64,000 bases of DNA from Undaria pinnatifida (taxonomy: Eukaryota; Sar; Phaeophyceae; Laminariales; Alariaceae). The notes below the pieces were generated by a model that saw nothing but the letters and a program-made list of their open reading frames with translations, was not told the DNA's origin and ran no database searches. The stretch spans positions 1,742,362-1,806,361 of the forward strand of contig JABAKD010000024.1 in the NCBI GenBank assembly GCA_012845835.1, written 5' to 3'. A program made the position numbers and the translations under genes. This document shows, piece by piece, positions 12,670-21,760 of this stretch; within the stretch, counting starts at the first letter, position 1; the number at the start of each line of letters is the position of its first letter.

Positions 12670-13490
12670 TCTTCTACCGAGTGAGTCTCCTCCTCTCCAC
12701 GATGTGCCTTGGCTAGGAGCAACGTAATATATTTTTGTACGTCTTTTACGTGTCATCATACCGGTTATTCCACTACCCCACTCTTGTCAGCTCAGCGGGT
12801 AAGCCCTCTACGCTTCGTAGGGATCAACAAACAAGATCACCTCCGGTGAGCAAATCGAACTGTTCCTGCAAACACTTGAAAAAGAGCAAGACCGTTGCAT
12901 TATCCAGCACTATACCAGGCTTGAGATGCACGGATGAACAATCAATAACCCACAGAGCCATCCTAGGGCACGGGTTGCGCCTTTCGGGCCAAACGTTTCT
13001 GGCCCGTCGACCCCCTTAGGCGTTGAACTACTGTTTGGCATGATCGTGTCACGAGTTGCTGTAGGACTAGGGCATAGAAAAGGCCGGTAGGGTTGCGCGA
13101 ATGAACGCCTTCACAGTCAATGTACTAGGTTAGATATTCAGTTGCTCATGTTAGAAGTTCAGCGGATGAATCTACCTCAGTTGGCGTTTCTTCCCACTCC
13201 GGCGCTTGCTCCGCCTCTCGAGTATAATGCAATTATCCTAAACCTGAATATTAACAGAGAGGACGAGCAGCACACTTACCCATGCGATCTGCCCACTACC
13301 ACACTTTCAGGATGGACCCTTTCAGGGTGGATCGGGACATTGGTGGGGCCTTAGTATGCCCTGTCGATTAACACCAGGTGCCTGCACGCGAGGTTACCAA
13401 TAGCCAGGACTGTTTTCGGGGTCGTTGGGTTGTTTCTGTACCCGCACCTAGAAGGAAACGATGTTCTCACGCTTCTGGGGAGGACGTATG
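12670..13490. other. Upstream region of the CBM1 gene; no certain exon
   Basis: Short plus-strand frames (12,735-13,019 and 13,142-13,354) could hold upstream exons of the CBM1 gene that begins by 13,537, but none has a signal peptide or domain that I can recognise. A promoter cannot be assigned. Confidence 0.3.
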
Positions 13491-13536
13491 AAAACCTTCG
13501 ACCCACCACCCGACCGCCCCGCGCGTCTCCCGCCGA

Positions 13537-14708
13537 ATGCTTGTCGCTTACACCACAGACGAAAACTCTACTCCCATACCCCCATCCTCGAGTTCTTCTA
13601 CTGGACCCGAGCGCACAAATACGCCTGAAACCGAGGACCTAGCCGCTGCCCCCACCGTCGAGCCCACGCCAGTATTAGCAACAGAAGAGCCAGCCGCCAC
13701 CCCAAGCGTCGAGCCTACCCTGGCTCCGGATACGGAGGAGCCAGCAGCCGGCTCCACTGACGAGCTTACCATGGGGCTCGAAACAGAGGAACCAGCCTCC
13801 TCTCCTACCAATGAACCCACTCCGACCCCCGAAACCCCGGAGCCCACCATGTACGAGACATACGCACCGATACCTATCCTGGTCGCGGAGCCGATAGGTG
13901 AGCCTTCCTCGGTCTCCAAGGCTATGACTCTCGCCCCGGCTACGTTCGCGCCGTCCGTGGCTGTGCCCACGCCCGATGGGGAGTGTGAAGACCCGGTCGG
14001 AGCGTTTGCACAGGTGAGGGTTTACTGAGCGCCGTGCAGATTGTGGGCGTGGCAGTGTCCGGCACTATGCATGAATGCAGTGTAGGTGGGGCAGGGGCGA
14101 CGGCAGGGTTGGTGCGCCGTCGCTGTTCTTGGTTACAGACTACACACCATGTGTCAGAAGTTGGCAATCACCGGATTTGTACGCGTGCAACATAAGCTCT
14201 AGTTCCGCCAACTGGCGGCAATTGCGAATGGCCTTGCCCCTTCGTCCGCCAGCACACTCTACTACCACCATCGGCGTGTTTCGGAACCGTCTCGGCAATT
14301 TCCTCAATTTCAATGCTGTCGGTTCTCTGTTTTTTGTGGCAGTGGGTAAGAGCCTAGAACTCCGCGTGCAAGAACTATAGCACAATTCAAAAAGGGTTTG
14401 TCCACTCCAAGCATCGCCTTATTTGTTGCGGAGGTGATCGTCGTTCACGCTGTGGGGCTACAGGCCACCACTACGATCCCCCCCCCGCCTTCCAAACGTG
14501 GAGTTTTTCCGTGTGTAATGACGAAATATTGTCCCGCCTGTGCTGTTTCCCATCGATAACATTTTTTGCATACCAGTGCGGCGGTGACGACTACGACGGC
14601 TCCATCTGCTGTCGCCCCGGATACGAGTGCACGGCTGTTGCCGACGGTTACTCCGTGGTGCATGATTGTCTCTCTCGTGCCCCGAGCTTCACGAACGCCG
14701 CTTCTTAG
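13537..14708 (+). CDS. Pro/Thr-rich protein with C-terminal CBM1-type domain (partial, two exons)
   Basis: Exon 13,537-14,013 encodes about 159 residues dominated by EPTP, TEEPA and APDTEEP-like repeats, a typical extended, O-glycosylated stalk. It ends in GECEDPVGAFAQ at a GTGAGG donor. A 563-bp intron (14,014-14,576, ending TACCAG) follows. Exon 14,577-14,708 continues in phase 0 with CGGDDYDGSICCRPGYEC, then GYSVVHDC, and stops at TAG. Joined, AFAQCGG...CC..GYEC...GYS..C matches the cysteine frame of carbohydrate-binding module family 1, known for binding cellulose. F of AFAQ and Y of GYS sit where the family has binding aromatics. I infer an extracellular wall or polysaccharide-binding protein. 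The N-terminus is uncertain: the frame is open from 13,492, no signal peptide is visible, and earlier exons are likely. No catalytic domain is seen. Confidence 0.72.
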
Positions 14709-14709
14709 G

Positions 14710-15170
14710 GTAGGTACAGACGAACCTGCCAAGCAGTCACTGTAATGTTTGACACCGGCAAGATACACCGACGGCTAGTACCTCCGCCTCAGGTGGGCTG
14801 CGCCCTCTTTGTTTGGGAAAAAAAAAGCTCCCAGCACAACGTAGCAACCCCCGAAAGCGTCCCTACCCAAACGCACTCACGGCAACCCACACTTTTGCCC
14901 CCCCCTTAAGCGAGCCCTTACCAGATCCCTTGCCGCCATGTTGCAACTCCTCTATTATAACTGTTGTTCCCCGACTTTTGATTTTCTCCATTCACAGTCC
15001 CGCCCCATTGAAGGTGGCTGCTCGGAGGGGTGGGGATAATGCGGCGGAAATGACTGGGACCGGATGAGCTGTTGCTGGGAGGGGACCATGTGCCTGGAGA
15101 GGAACGAGTGGTACTCCCAGTGTGTCCCCGATGCCACGCCGTGAGCGTCTGCCGAGCGGAGCACGAGGCC
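14710..15170. other. No recognisable gene downstream of CBM1 gene
   Basis: C-rich sequence with short frames on both strands and no known domain. It probably includes the 3' end of the CBM1 transcript, but no clear AATAAA signal stands out. Confidence 0.35.
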
Positions 15171-15174
15171 AGAA

Positions 15175-15370
15175 CAGTCAGCAGACCTATTGTTACTACA
15201 ATAAGAACAACACAGGGTTAGAATAGTCGAGATGGCCCACCGTGATTAGTACAGAAGTTGAACATGTGGCCAGAATAATCCAGTAGACCCACCATGATTT
15301 GTAAAGAAATGACCCACGGCAAGAACAAGCAATCAGACCTACCGTGGTCAGTGCGGCAATTGTACAACTA
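15175..15370 (+). repeat. Degenerate ~60-bp tandem repeat, about four copies
   Basis: Phrases of the form CAG.AGACC(T/C)A, (A/C)CCACCGTGATTAGTAC and AGAA.AA recur near 15,178, 15,233, 15,292 and 15,336. Copies are heavily diverged. Confidence 0.4.
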
Positions 15371-15659
15371 CTGCACGACCGCTGCGGTTTAGTCGATTAT
15401 TCCTAACGCGCGATGATATCAGCAGAAGCTGGTTATTTCGTGGAGTACTGCAGTAGCTCCCAAACGGAACGGCGCGGGTTCACGTTTGTACTCATATAGT
15501 AACCGAGGGAATAGTTTCTCCCATTCATCCCCTCGTAGACATATAGACTATATCCTGAGCCAATTCGAGCAGGACGAGATGTATGGTTTTGGCCGGACTT
15601 ATCGTACGCCAGTCATTTTCAGTCGGTGGCATATGCACCAGATAGGAAGTGGGAGTGAC

Positions 15660-15805
15660 GTGGAGTCTGTGTTGTCTCTTGCGTCCTGCGCAAGGTTTCG
15701 GTTTCTGGCAATCTAGTATGGTTTCCCGTAGAATTTGGCTTCATTCAGGCGTGGTCTTCTGTTTCTGGCGATTTTGTGCGATTTCCCGTAATTTTTGGTT
15801 TTGTC
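15660..15805 (+). repeat. ~65-bp direct repeat, two copies
   Basis: GGTTTCTGGCAATCTAGTATGG then TTTCCCGTAGAATTTGG is echoed 60-65 bases later by GTTTCTGGCGATTTTGTGCG and ATTTCCCGTAATTTTTGG. Confidence 0.5.
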
Positions 15806-15947
15806 GGGGGAACGGCTTCGCGTCACCCCGTGGTGTTGCTGCTTTCTCCAGGACGTGGAGTGTCATCGATGCAACTCGACCTCTAGAAATAGGGGCATCG
15901 TGGCGAAATTGATTGGTGCGTTGTTTGTCTTCAATATTTAACGTTCT

Positions 15948-16128
15948 CGCCCGCAAGCGCGACGGTACGGTAACGCCCGCAAGCGTGACGGTACGGTAAC
16001 GCCCGCAAGCGTGATGGTACGGTAACGCCCGCAAGCGTGACGGTACGGTAACGCCCGCAAGCGTGATGGTACGGTAACGCCCGCAAGCGTGACGGTACGG
16101 TAACGCCCGCAAGCGTGACGGTACGGTA
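15948..16128 (+). repeat. 26-bp minisatellite, seven copies
   Basis: CGCCCGCAAGCGTGACGG begins at 15,948 and repeats every 26 bases to about 16,128, almost identical from copy to copy; the only variation seen is GTGACGG against GTGATGG. The homogeneity implies recent amplification. Because 26 is not a multiple of three, an open minus-strand frame changes register from unit to unit, which argues against a coding role. Confidence 0.9.
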
Positions 16129-16171
16129 ATCTACCCATGATGCATTTTACCAGTATGATGTCGCTTTAGAC

Positions 16172-16447
16172 CGTTGCTACGGTAAGGGGATATTTTGTTT
16201 GATCTATGTTCGCAGTGGCCCGGAGCCACACGCACGAGTGGTCCCCTGATTCAGTTGCAGTCTCAAGCTCTTGTTGTGCTGTTTTTGGTTTGTCGAATGA
16301 AATTGTCACGTAAACGTTGGCTGCGCTACGCCCAACTGGTCAGCTGCTTGTCGTCGAGGTACAGAGATACTCGGACGAGTGGATCGAACACAGCAAGCAG
16401 TGGAAAGGGGACACCCCCTCCTACTGCTCCTACCGTAGCCATCCTGG
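16172..16447. mobile_element. MITE-like element, family F (copy 2)
   Basis: The left end GTTGCTACGGTAAGGGG and right end CTCCTACCGTAGCC form diverged inverted repeats. The two internal palindromic sites appear as CACGCACGAGTGG (about 16,229) and ACTCGGACGAGTGG (about 16,370). It is non-coding. Confidence 0.65.
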
Positions 16448-16449
16448 GT

Positions 16450-17370
16450 TGATAAACGTATGTAGCAAATGGTACCGTTGTTCCCCAGTAGTTTCTTGAT
16501 GAAAAAATGTCCGTTTGATCCGGCGCGCACAAGTTACTTTTGTTGATATTTGCATTCCAGCGCTGGGCCGGCACAACTGAAACCTGGTTGCGCAATGAGC
16601 GACAAGCGTGATCGCGCGGTTCATGTATTTAGGACTCATGTTGAAGTTTTACCCGTGTAATTACAATACATTTACGTGTTATTGATAGGGGTGGGGATAT
16701 TGTGGACGTGGGATCCTTGCATCACCAAGCGTTTTTGCTTAGCGTGGACTACCTACTACAATGGAAGATAATGTATTTTCGGAGGGCAGAGAATTTCTAA
16801 TTCCCCTAGGTTTTGGTCGTTCTTTGCTGTGTGGGACCATCCGCTTGTGTGCTATGTAGCTCCTTGACCTGCTGGGCAATAGAGATACACCCGGTGATGT
16901 ATAGTATAGTCGAAGTCTAATACAGTTTTCGGTAGCCGGGCGTGGGTGGTGTGTTCTCGTTCGCCCTTTGTTTGGTACATATGTTTCGTCGTAGGAGGCG
17001 TTTTGTGAGCGGGGGAATATGACAGCAGGTGGTAAGGTGTCTGGTGTATGGCGGTATAGATAGTTTTTGAACAACGACGGACCCCGTCAGTAGAATATGT
17101 TTATTAATCATTAATATATCATGGTCGAGTATCTAAAACTGTTGCAGGTAACTTTATGATACCGCATGAAGGTATGGGGAGAGTGAATATTTCTCCGACG
17201 CCTCTCAATTATTCAACGGTCGACGGTTCGACACAAAAACCCGGTGGAACATCGCGCGATTGCTGATAGTTACTGGTGTAGGCTCTGGCTGTAGGTTATC
17301 CCTGCCCTTATCCAGCAAATAGAATATACGGTCGGGGTGCATAAAACAAGGTGCAAACGTATCTATAGCC
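16450..17370. other. No recognisable gene
   Basis: Mixed-composition sequence. The minus-strand frame at 16,739-17,074 (111 codons) has no recognisable domain. Confidence 0.35.
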
Positions 17371-17371
17371 G

Positions 17372-18035
17372 GCGCACATGCTCGTCCTGTAGAGGTCTCT
17401 CGCTTTTGTCGATATATTACTGTTGTCGCATGACATCCTCGAGCATAAAATAGCAGTGCGTATCACATCAAGGAAGACGGGATAGGGGGTAGGCGTCACG
17501 CTTAAGTCGAGTCAGCTAAACACCATGCCATCATTTGCTCTTGCAGTTCGCTACAGCGGCAATTCGCTGTAGCAGCAGAAGCCAATGGATTCCTGCTTGA
17601 CTGTTCGCGTTCAAAAATTGCGTGGACTTACAGAAGCGCGATGAGTCATCCCACAGTAAGGTTTGCATTTCTTGGGGCCACCGTTTTTGGACGGGTGAGA
17701 TAGCCTGCGCACATGCTCCGTCCTGTACAGGTCTCTCGCTTTTATTGATCGATTACTGTTGTCGCATGACATCCTCGAGCTTAAAATAATAGTGCGTATC
17801 ACGAGCAACACGGGACACGGTGTGGGCGACACGCTCGAGCCGAGTCATCTTAGTACCATGCCATCAGTTGTTCTTGCAGTTCGCTACAGCGGCAATTAGC
17901 TGTAGCAGCGGGTTCGTGCTTGACTGTTCGCGTTCTAAAAGTGCGTGGACTTACGGAAACGCGATGAGTCATCCCACCGTAAGGTTTGCACGTAATGGGG
18001 CTACCGTGTTTGGACGTGTAAGCTCATCAAGCGAG
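17372..18035 (+). repeat. 335-bp tandem duplication
   Basis: GCGCACATGCT at 17,372 recurs at 17,707. The two units stay alignable through GGTCTCTCGCTTTT, TTACTGTTGTCGCATGACATC, GTTCGCTACAGCGGCAATT and GCGATGAGTCATCCCAC. They have diverged by roughly a tenth, with small indels, so the duplication is moderately old. No conserved frame is shared. Confidence 0.8.
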
Positions 18036-18526
18036 TGAAACTACCGCGGTTAGTGTGATACTTTGTTTGAGTACATTTATTTTGAGGAACTAGCGCAAAG
18101 AAGCGATGGGCGAATATTGCGCGATTAATGCCGTCAAAGTCATGTATAGGGGTGATGATGGTGATGATGATGATATTGAGCTCCTCATGCTACCGTGGCA
18201 TGACTCACATGTCCACCTGAACTAAAGCGAAAAAAATGTCCCCGCTCCCCTGGGCCTTCGGCCTCATACTCAAACTCACGGCCCGTCACAACGGCGAAAG
18301 GCGGCCCGCGGGCAGAGCGCATACGCTCAGGCAATTACCGCCGTGTGTCATGCATCCGCGCTTGTGTGATCATGGACTTCCTCCTCCTCGACCTGATCTT
18401 CCAGGTTGATGGCCGTGTTGGCCGCCCATGTTATAATGGCCCTCTTTACCTGTGGAATAGGTTCGGATTAAACGGCGTCGACAATAAGGCGGGACAGACA
18501 CAAAAACCGTAAAGCATACGTATTGT

Positions 18527-19060
18527 TCACCAGCGGTTGGGAAACCAACACGCGGTGCAGCCAAAACAAACAGACGGAGAGGCTAACAGCAATATAGGCA
18601 GATAGACAGACAGACAAGAAGACGGACAGACAGAGAGGCAGGCAGGCAGTACACAGGCCGACAAACCTGACAACAAGGCTACCAGGTTACTTATCAGTAG
18701 GTTGAACAGGAACGATGCGTTGAGTTGCGTTGTGATGCGGTACGGTGTAAGAAGTGGATTATGTACCTTTTTTGTAACCGTGTCGCTCGACTTGACCACC
18801 GACCCACGTTTCTCCGTGCTCTCCGTCCACCAGATTGACCCCCAGACCTGTTGAAAGCTGAGCCATACTATCCCCTTCGAGTCTTCCAGCGTGGGAGGAG
18901 TTATGGCATACATGGGGACGGCGCACTCTTCGTCCTCGCACTCCAACGCCTGCTGGGTGGCCGTTTCGCACTTCGGGAACAGCTTTTGACATTGTGTGAG
19001 GGTCTGTACCTTTCGAGCCACCCATGCAGTATCTCCAGTTCGTTTATTCATTTTTTCCAA
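18527..19060 (-). CDS. Unrecognised open frame, possibly containing an exon
   Basis: A 177-codon minus-strand frame. The first ~95 residues look protein-like, with a cysteine/acidic stretch ALECEDEECAVPMYAIT and SFQQVWGSIWW. A possible splice donor AAAAG|GTACAT lies near 18,767. The remainder turns into a CLSVCPSSCLSV-type read-through of an AGAC microsatellite (about 18,597-18,650) and is unlikely to be coding. I do not recognise a family. If real, the exon would be about 18,768-19,060 of a minus-strand gene. Confidence 0.25.
   Translation of the reverse strand: MEKMNKRTGDTAWVARKVQTLTQCQKLFPKCETATQQALECEDEECAVPMYAITPPTLEDSKGIVWLSFQQVWGSIWWTESTEKRGSVVKSSDTVTKKVHNPLLTPYRITTQLNASFLFNLLISNLVALLSGLSACVLPACLSVCPSSCLSVYLPILLLASPSVCFGCTACWFPNRW
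18597..18655 (+). repeat. (AGAC)n/(AGGC)n microsatellite
   Basis: Interrupted AGACAGACAGAC and GGCAGGCAGGCAG runs. Confidence 0.85.
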
Positions 19061-19099
19061 GTCTCAATTACCCACCCCCCCTTCCCTGCCGCCCCCACC

Positions 19100-19460
19100 A
19101 TCATCTACTAGCATTACGCGTGCAGTAAGCTCCTACTCACTATTGTAAGACCTACCCCATCTCCTCTCACCGATCATACGACTACTACAGGATGTACGAA
19201 ATATACAGTGGTGCGTTCCACAGCCGTCAGATTTTGTCCCTCTCAAAAACGGGTTGCGTAGTTTCCGCGCACAGATTGATTTACTAACATCACCCTGTTG
19301 ACCCTGGTACAAGCTATTTCTAAGGGGAGGCGCCGACCTAAATATTTTTTGAGGACACACCCAGTAGTAAGCGCCATCGGAGCATCACACACAGCTCGCA
19401 AAGACGGGTTTCAACGAAGTCTTCGATCTCACAGCTGGCTAGTATATATTTTTAGTCATA
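19100..19460 (-). mobile_element. Dispersed repeat family E (copy 1)
   Basis: Read on the minus strand this carries the family landmarks in order: CAGCTGTGAGATCGAAGA, GATGCTCCGATGGCGC, TGTGTCCTCA, TAGGTCGGCG and AACAGGGTGATGTTAG, then AACTACGCAACCCG and ACGGCTGTGGAA. Relatives lie at 19,595-20,050 (-), 21,035-21,760 (+) and 60,560-61,450 (+), with shorter pieces elsewhere. It is non-coding and of unknown class. Confidence 0.65.
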
Positions 19461-19594
19461 ATAAACACTACCCGACAGGTGGTATCACCTCTTCACATTT
19501 TGATCCATCCATGCGGTAGCTCCGATTCATTTGTGTTATGGTCTTCAAGTTCAAATTCCTCTCCCCCTCCCCTTCCTTCCCCGCCATCCCCACG

Positions 19595-20050
19595 ATCTCC
19601 TAGACCCAGCACCACGCGTACAGTAACTCATATACATTTATGCAACCTAAACTCTTGGAAGCAACGCCCCCCACCCCCCCCGCTCCCGCCTCCCTCCTTT
19701 TCGCCCCCCCGCCTCCCCGTCCCCCCCCCTTGGCACCCCGCCTTCCTCTCACCAGTTATTCGACTTCCCTGGTACGGGATATACATGATAAGCACATGCA
19801 TTCCTTTCACAGCCGTCCGGTTTTGTCCACATCAAAAACAGGTGGTATAGTTTCCGCGCACAGACTGACTAACAGCACCCTGTTGACCCTGGTACATGCT
19901 ACACTGTAGTTCCAAGGGGAGTCGCCGACCTGTATCCTTACTGAGGGCACACACCCCGTACTACGCGCGATCGGAGTATCACACACAGCCTGCAAAGATG
20001 AGTTTCGACGAAATCTTCGATCTCATAGCTTGAAGAGCGTATTTTTAGCT
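19595..20050 (-). mobile_element. Dispersed repeat family E (copy 2)
   Basis: This is a second minus-strand copy about 590 bases from copy 1 and closer to the consensus (TTTCGTCGAAACTCATCTTTG, TCCGATCGCGCG, GGTCGGCGACTCCCC). It keeps the outer part with the CGCGTGGTGCTGGGTCTAG phrase that ends the plus-strand copies near 21,680 and 61,350. A C-rich stretch at 19,665-19,740 has its G-rich counterpart in those copies. Confidence 0.7.
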
Positions 20051-20059
20051 TATATAGTC

Positions 20060-20570
20060 TAGACCAATAAAACAGTAAGAGGCTTCATAAAATTGCAAGT
20101 GACGTATTTAATGCTGCGCTGCTGATGTTGTACGTGTGCTCCGGGAACATATTTATGCGTGGGCGCTGTTTGCATACAGTTTTTGTATGGCATTTTCGAT
20201 GTACCACCCGGCATGCTTCTTTGAAGTAAATGAGGGGGATACACTGTATAATACACTGAGCCGCACCTGTCGCAGACTCTCGAGCACACAGCCACACAGA
20301 AAAAGCGTGGTATTTGTCGTCCAAGGCTCCACACATATAAACCGCGCAGGAGTGAGCCGTACCTTGTCGTCACGCTCCACTCTCACATATACGGACAGTA
20401 TCTTGTCTTCAAAGCCCGGGTCGTATCTTTGTTATCATCACGACTGCCTCTCGGGGGAGGCGTTCCACACTCGGAGGCATATACTAAGTATTACCTCGAC
20501 ACATAATATAAAACCCCATAATGCACTAAACCTCCAAATATTCGTAGACCAGTAGTATCAAACAACCTCA
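20060..20570. other. No recognisable gene
   Basis: Several short frames overlap on both strands (up to 139 codons at 20,136-20,555), but none has a recognisable domain. Confidence 0.3.
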
Positions 20571-20599
20571 TACCACAAACAGCACCCCAATTTGGTGCG

Positions 20600-20790
20600 C
20601 TACACGATAGGTCCCGAACAACTGAAAACCATTTTCCAGGTAAAACGGCAAATCCCAAGTTCCAAATTAAATAATTGCCAAGGTAAGACGGCAGGCCCAG
20701 ATTCCATCCTCCATCTTTGCTAAGGAAAAACGGCAATCCCAAATACTATCAACAATCACCGGCAAGATAAAACGGCAGTCTGAATACCTA
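20600..20790 (-). repeat. ~41-bp degenerate tandem repeat, four copies
   Basis: CAGGTAAAACGGCAAATCCC (20,637), CAAGGTAAGACGGCAGGCCC (20,678), CTAAGGAAAAACGGCAATCCC (20,719) and CAAGATAAAACGGCAGTCTG (20,762) are spaced 41-43 bases apart. Confidence 0.65.
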
Positions 20791-21034
20791 TATTGTTACC
20801 AGGAAATCCTACGCTTAGGCTCTCTCCTAAATGAAGCTTGTGCAGTGAAACGTCGTCACAACCGTTGGCATCTTTCACTGCTGCTGCAGCACGTGATGCT
20901 ATTCTAGTTGTTAAGGGTATCATTCAACGTACCTGGTATATGTATTCATGCGTACCAGTATGAACACGACCTCCGACATTGGTTGCTCACGTGGTACACT
21001 CACTCGTGGTGCATGCTGATATTATTTTTTACAA

Positions 21035-21760
21035 AGTTTATTCCAGCTGTGAGATCGAAGATTTTGTCGAAACTCACCTTTGCAAGCTGTGAGAGATACT
21101 CCGATCGCGCGTATTACGAGTTGTGTGTCCTCACTAAATATTTAGGTCGGCAACCCCCCTTGAAACTACAGTGTAGCTTATCAGGGTCAAGAGGGTGATG
21201 CTAGTAAGTTTGTGCGCGAAAACTATAAAACCCGTTTTTGAGGGGGACAAAATCTGACAGCTGTGGAAGGAAATGCATCAGTTTACCAAGTGTATCCTGA
21301 AAGTCGTATAACTGGTGAGGGGAGGTCGGAATCTTTAAGAGCGTGGGGGCCTAGGTTTGTACGAGAGAGAACGGGGGTGACGGAGGGGACGGGCAGAGCA
21401 ACTCAATCTGTCGCGGAAACAATAAATCATTTGAGGGGACAAATCTGACGGTTGTGGAAGGAATGCACCAGTTTATCATGTACATCCTGTAAGTCGTACA
21501 ACCAGTGACGAGAGGACGGAGTTATCGAAGGGGTGGCGGAGAGGAGGTTGGGGTAGTTTTTTTTTTGGGGGGGGGGTTGGGGGGGGGGGGGGGGGGGGGG
21601 TTTGGGGGGGGGGGGGGGGGGGGGTTAATAGCTTTAGATTGCATAAATGTAGGGGCTTGCTATATGCGTGGTGCTAGGTCTAGGCGATGGTGCGGGTGGT
21701 GGTTGTGGGGGGAGGGGCTTAATTGGAGCTATGACATGGATGTTTAGAAAGATAATGGGG
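21035..21760 (+). mobile_element. Dispersed repeat family E (copy 3)
   Basis: This starts with CCAGCTGTGAGATCGAAGA and runs through CTCCGATCGCGCGTATTACG, TAGGTCGGC and AACTATAAAACCCG, which contains a TATA-like word. It then passes two rough repeats of GTGGAAGGAA(A)TGCA(T/C)CAGTTTA to a poly-G tract and CGTGGTGCTAGGTCTAG. It is alignable with 60,590-61,390. Confidence 0.7.
21557..21625 (+). repeat. Poly-G tract
   Basis: Long runs of G broken only by TT pairs, inside repeat family E. The length is likely unreliable in the assembly. The tract could form G-quadruplexes. Confidence 0.9.

Noticed and set aside
15741-16138. Minus-strand repeat protein YRHACGRYRTVTLAG
   Set aside because: It is a by-product of the 26-bp minisatellite, whose period is not a multiple of three.
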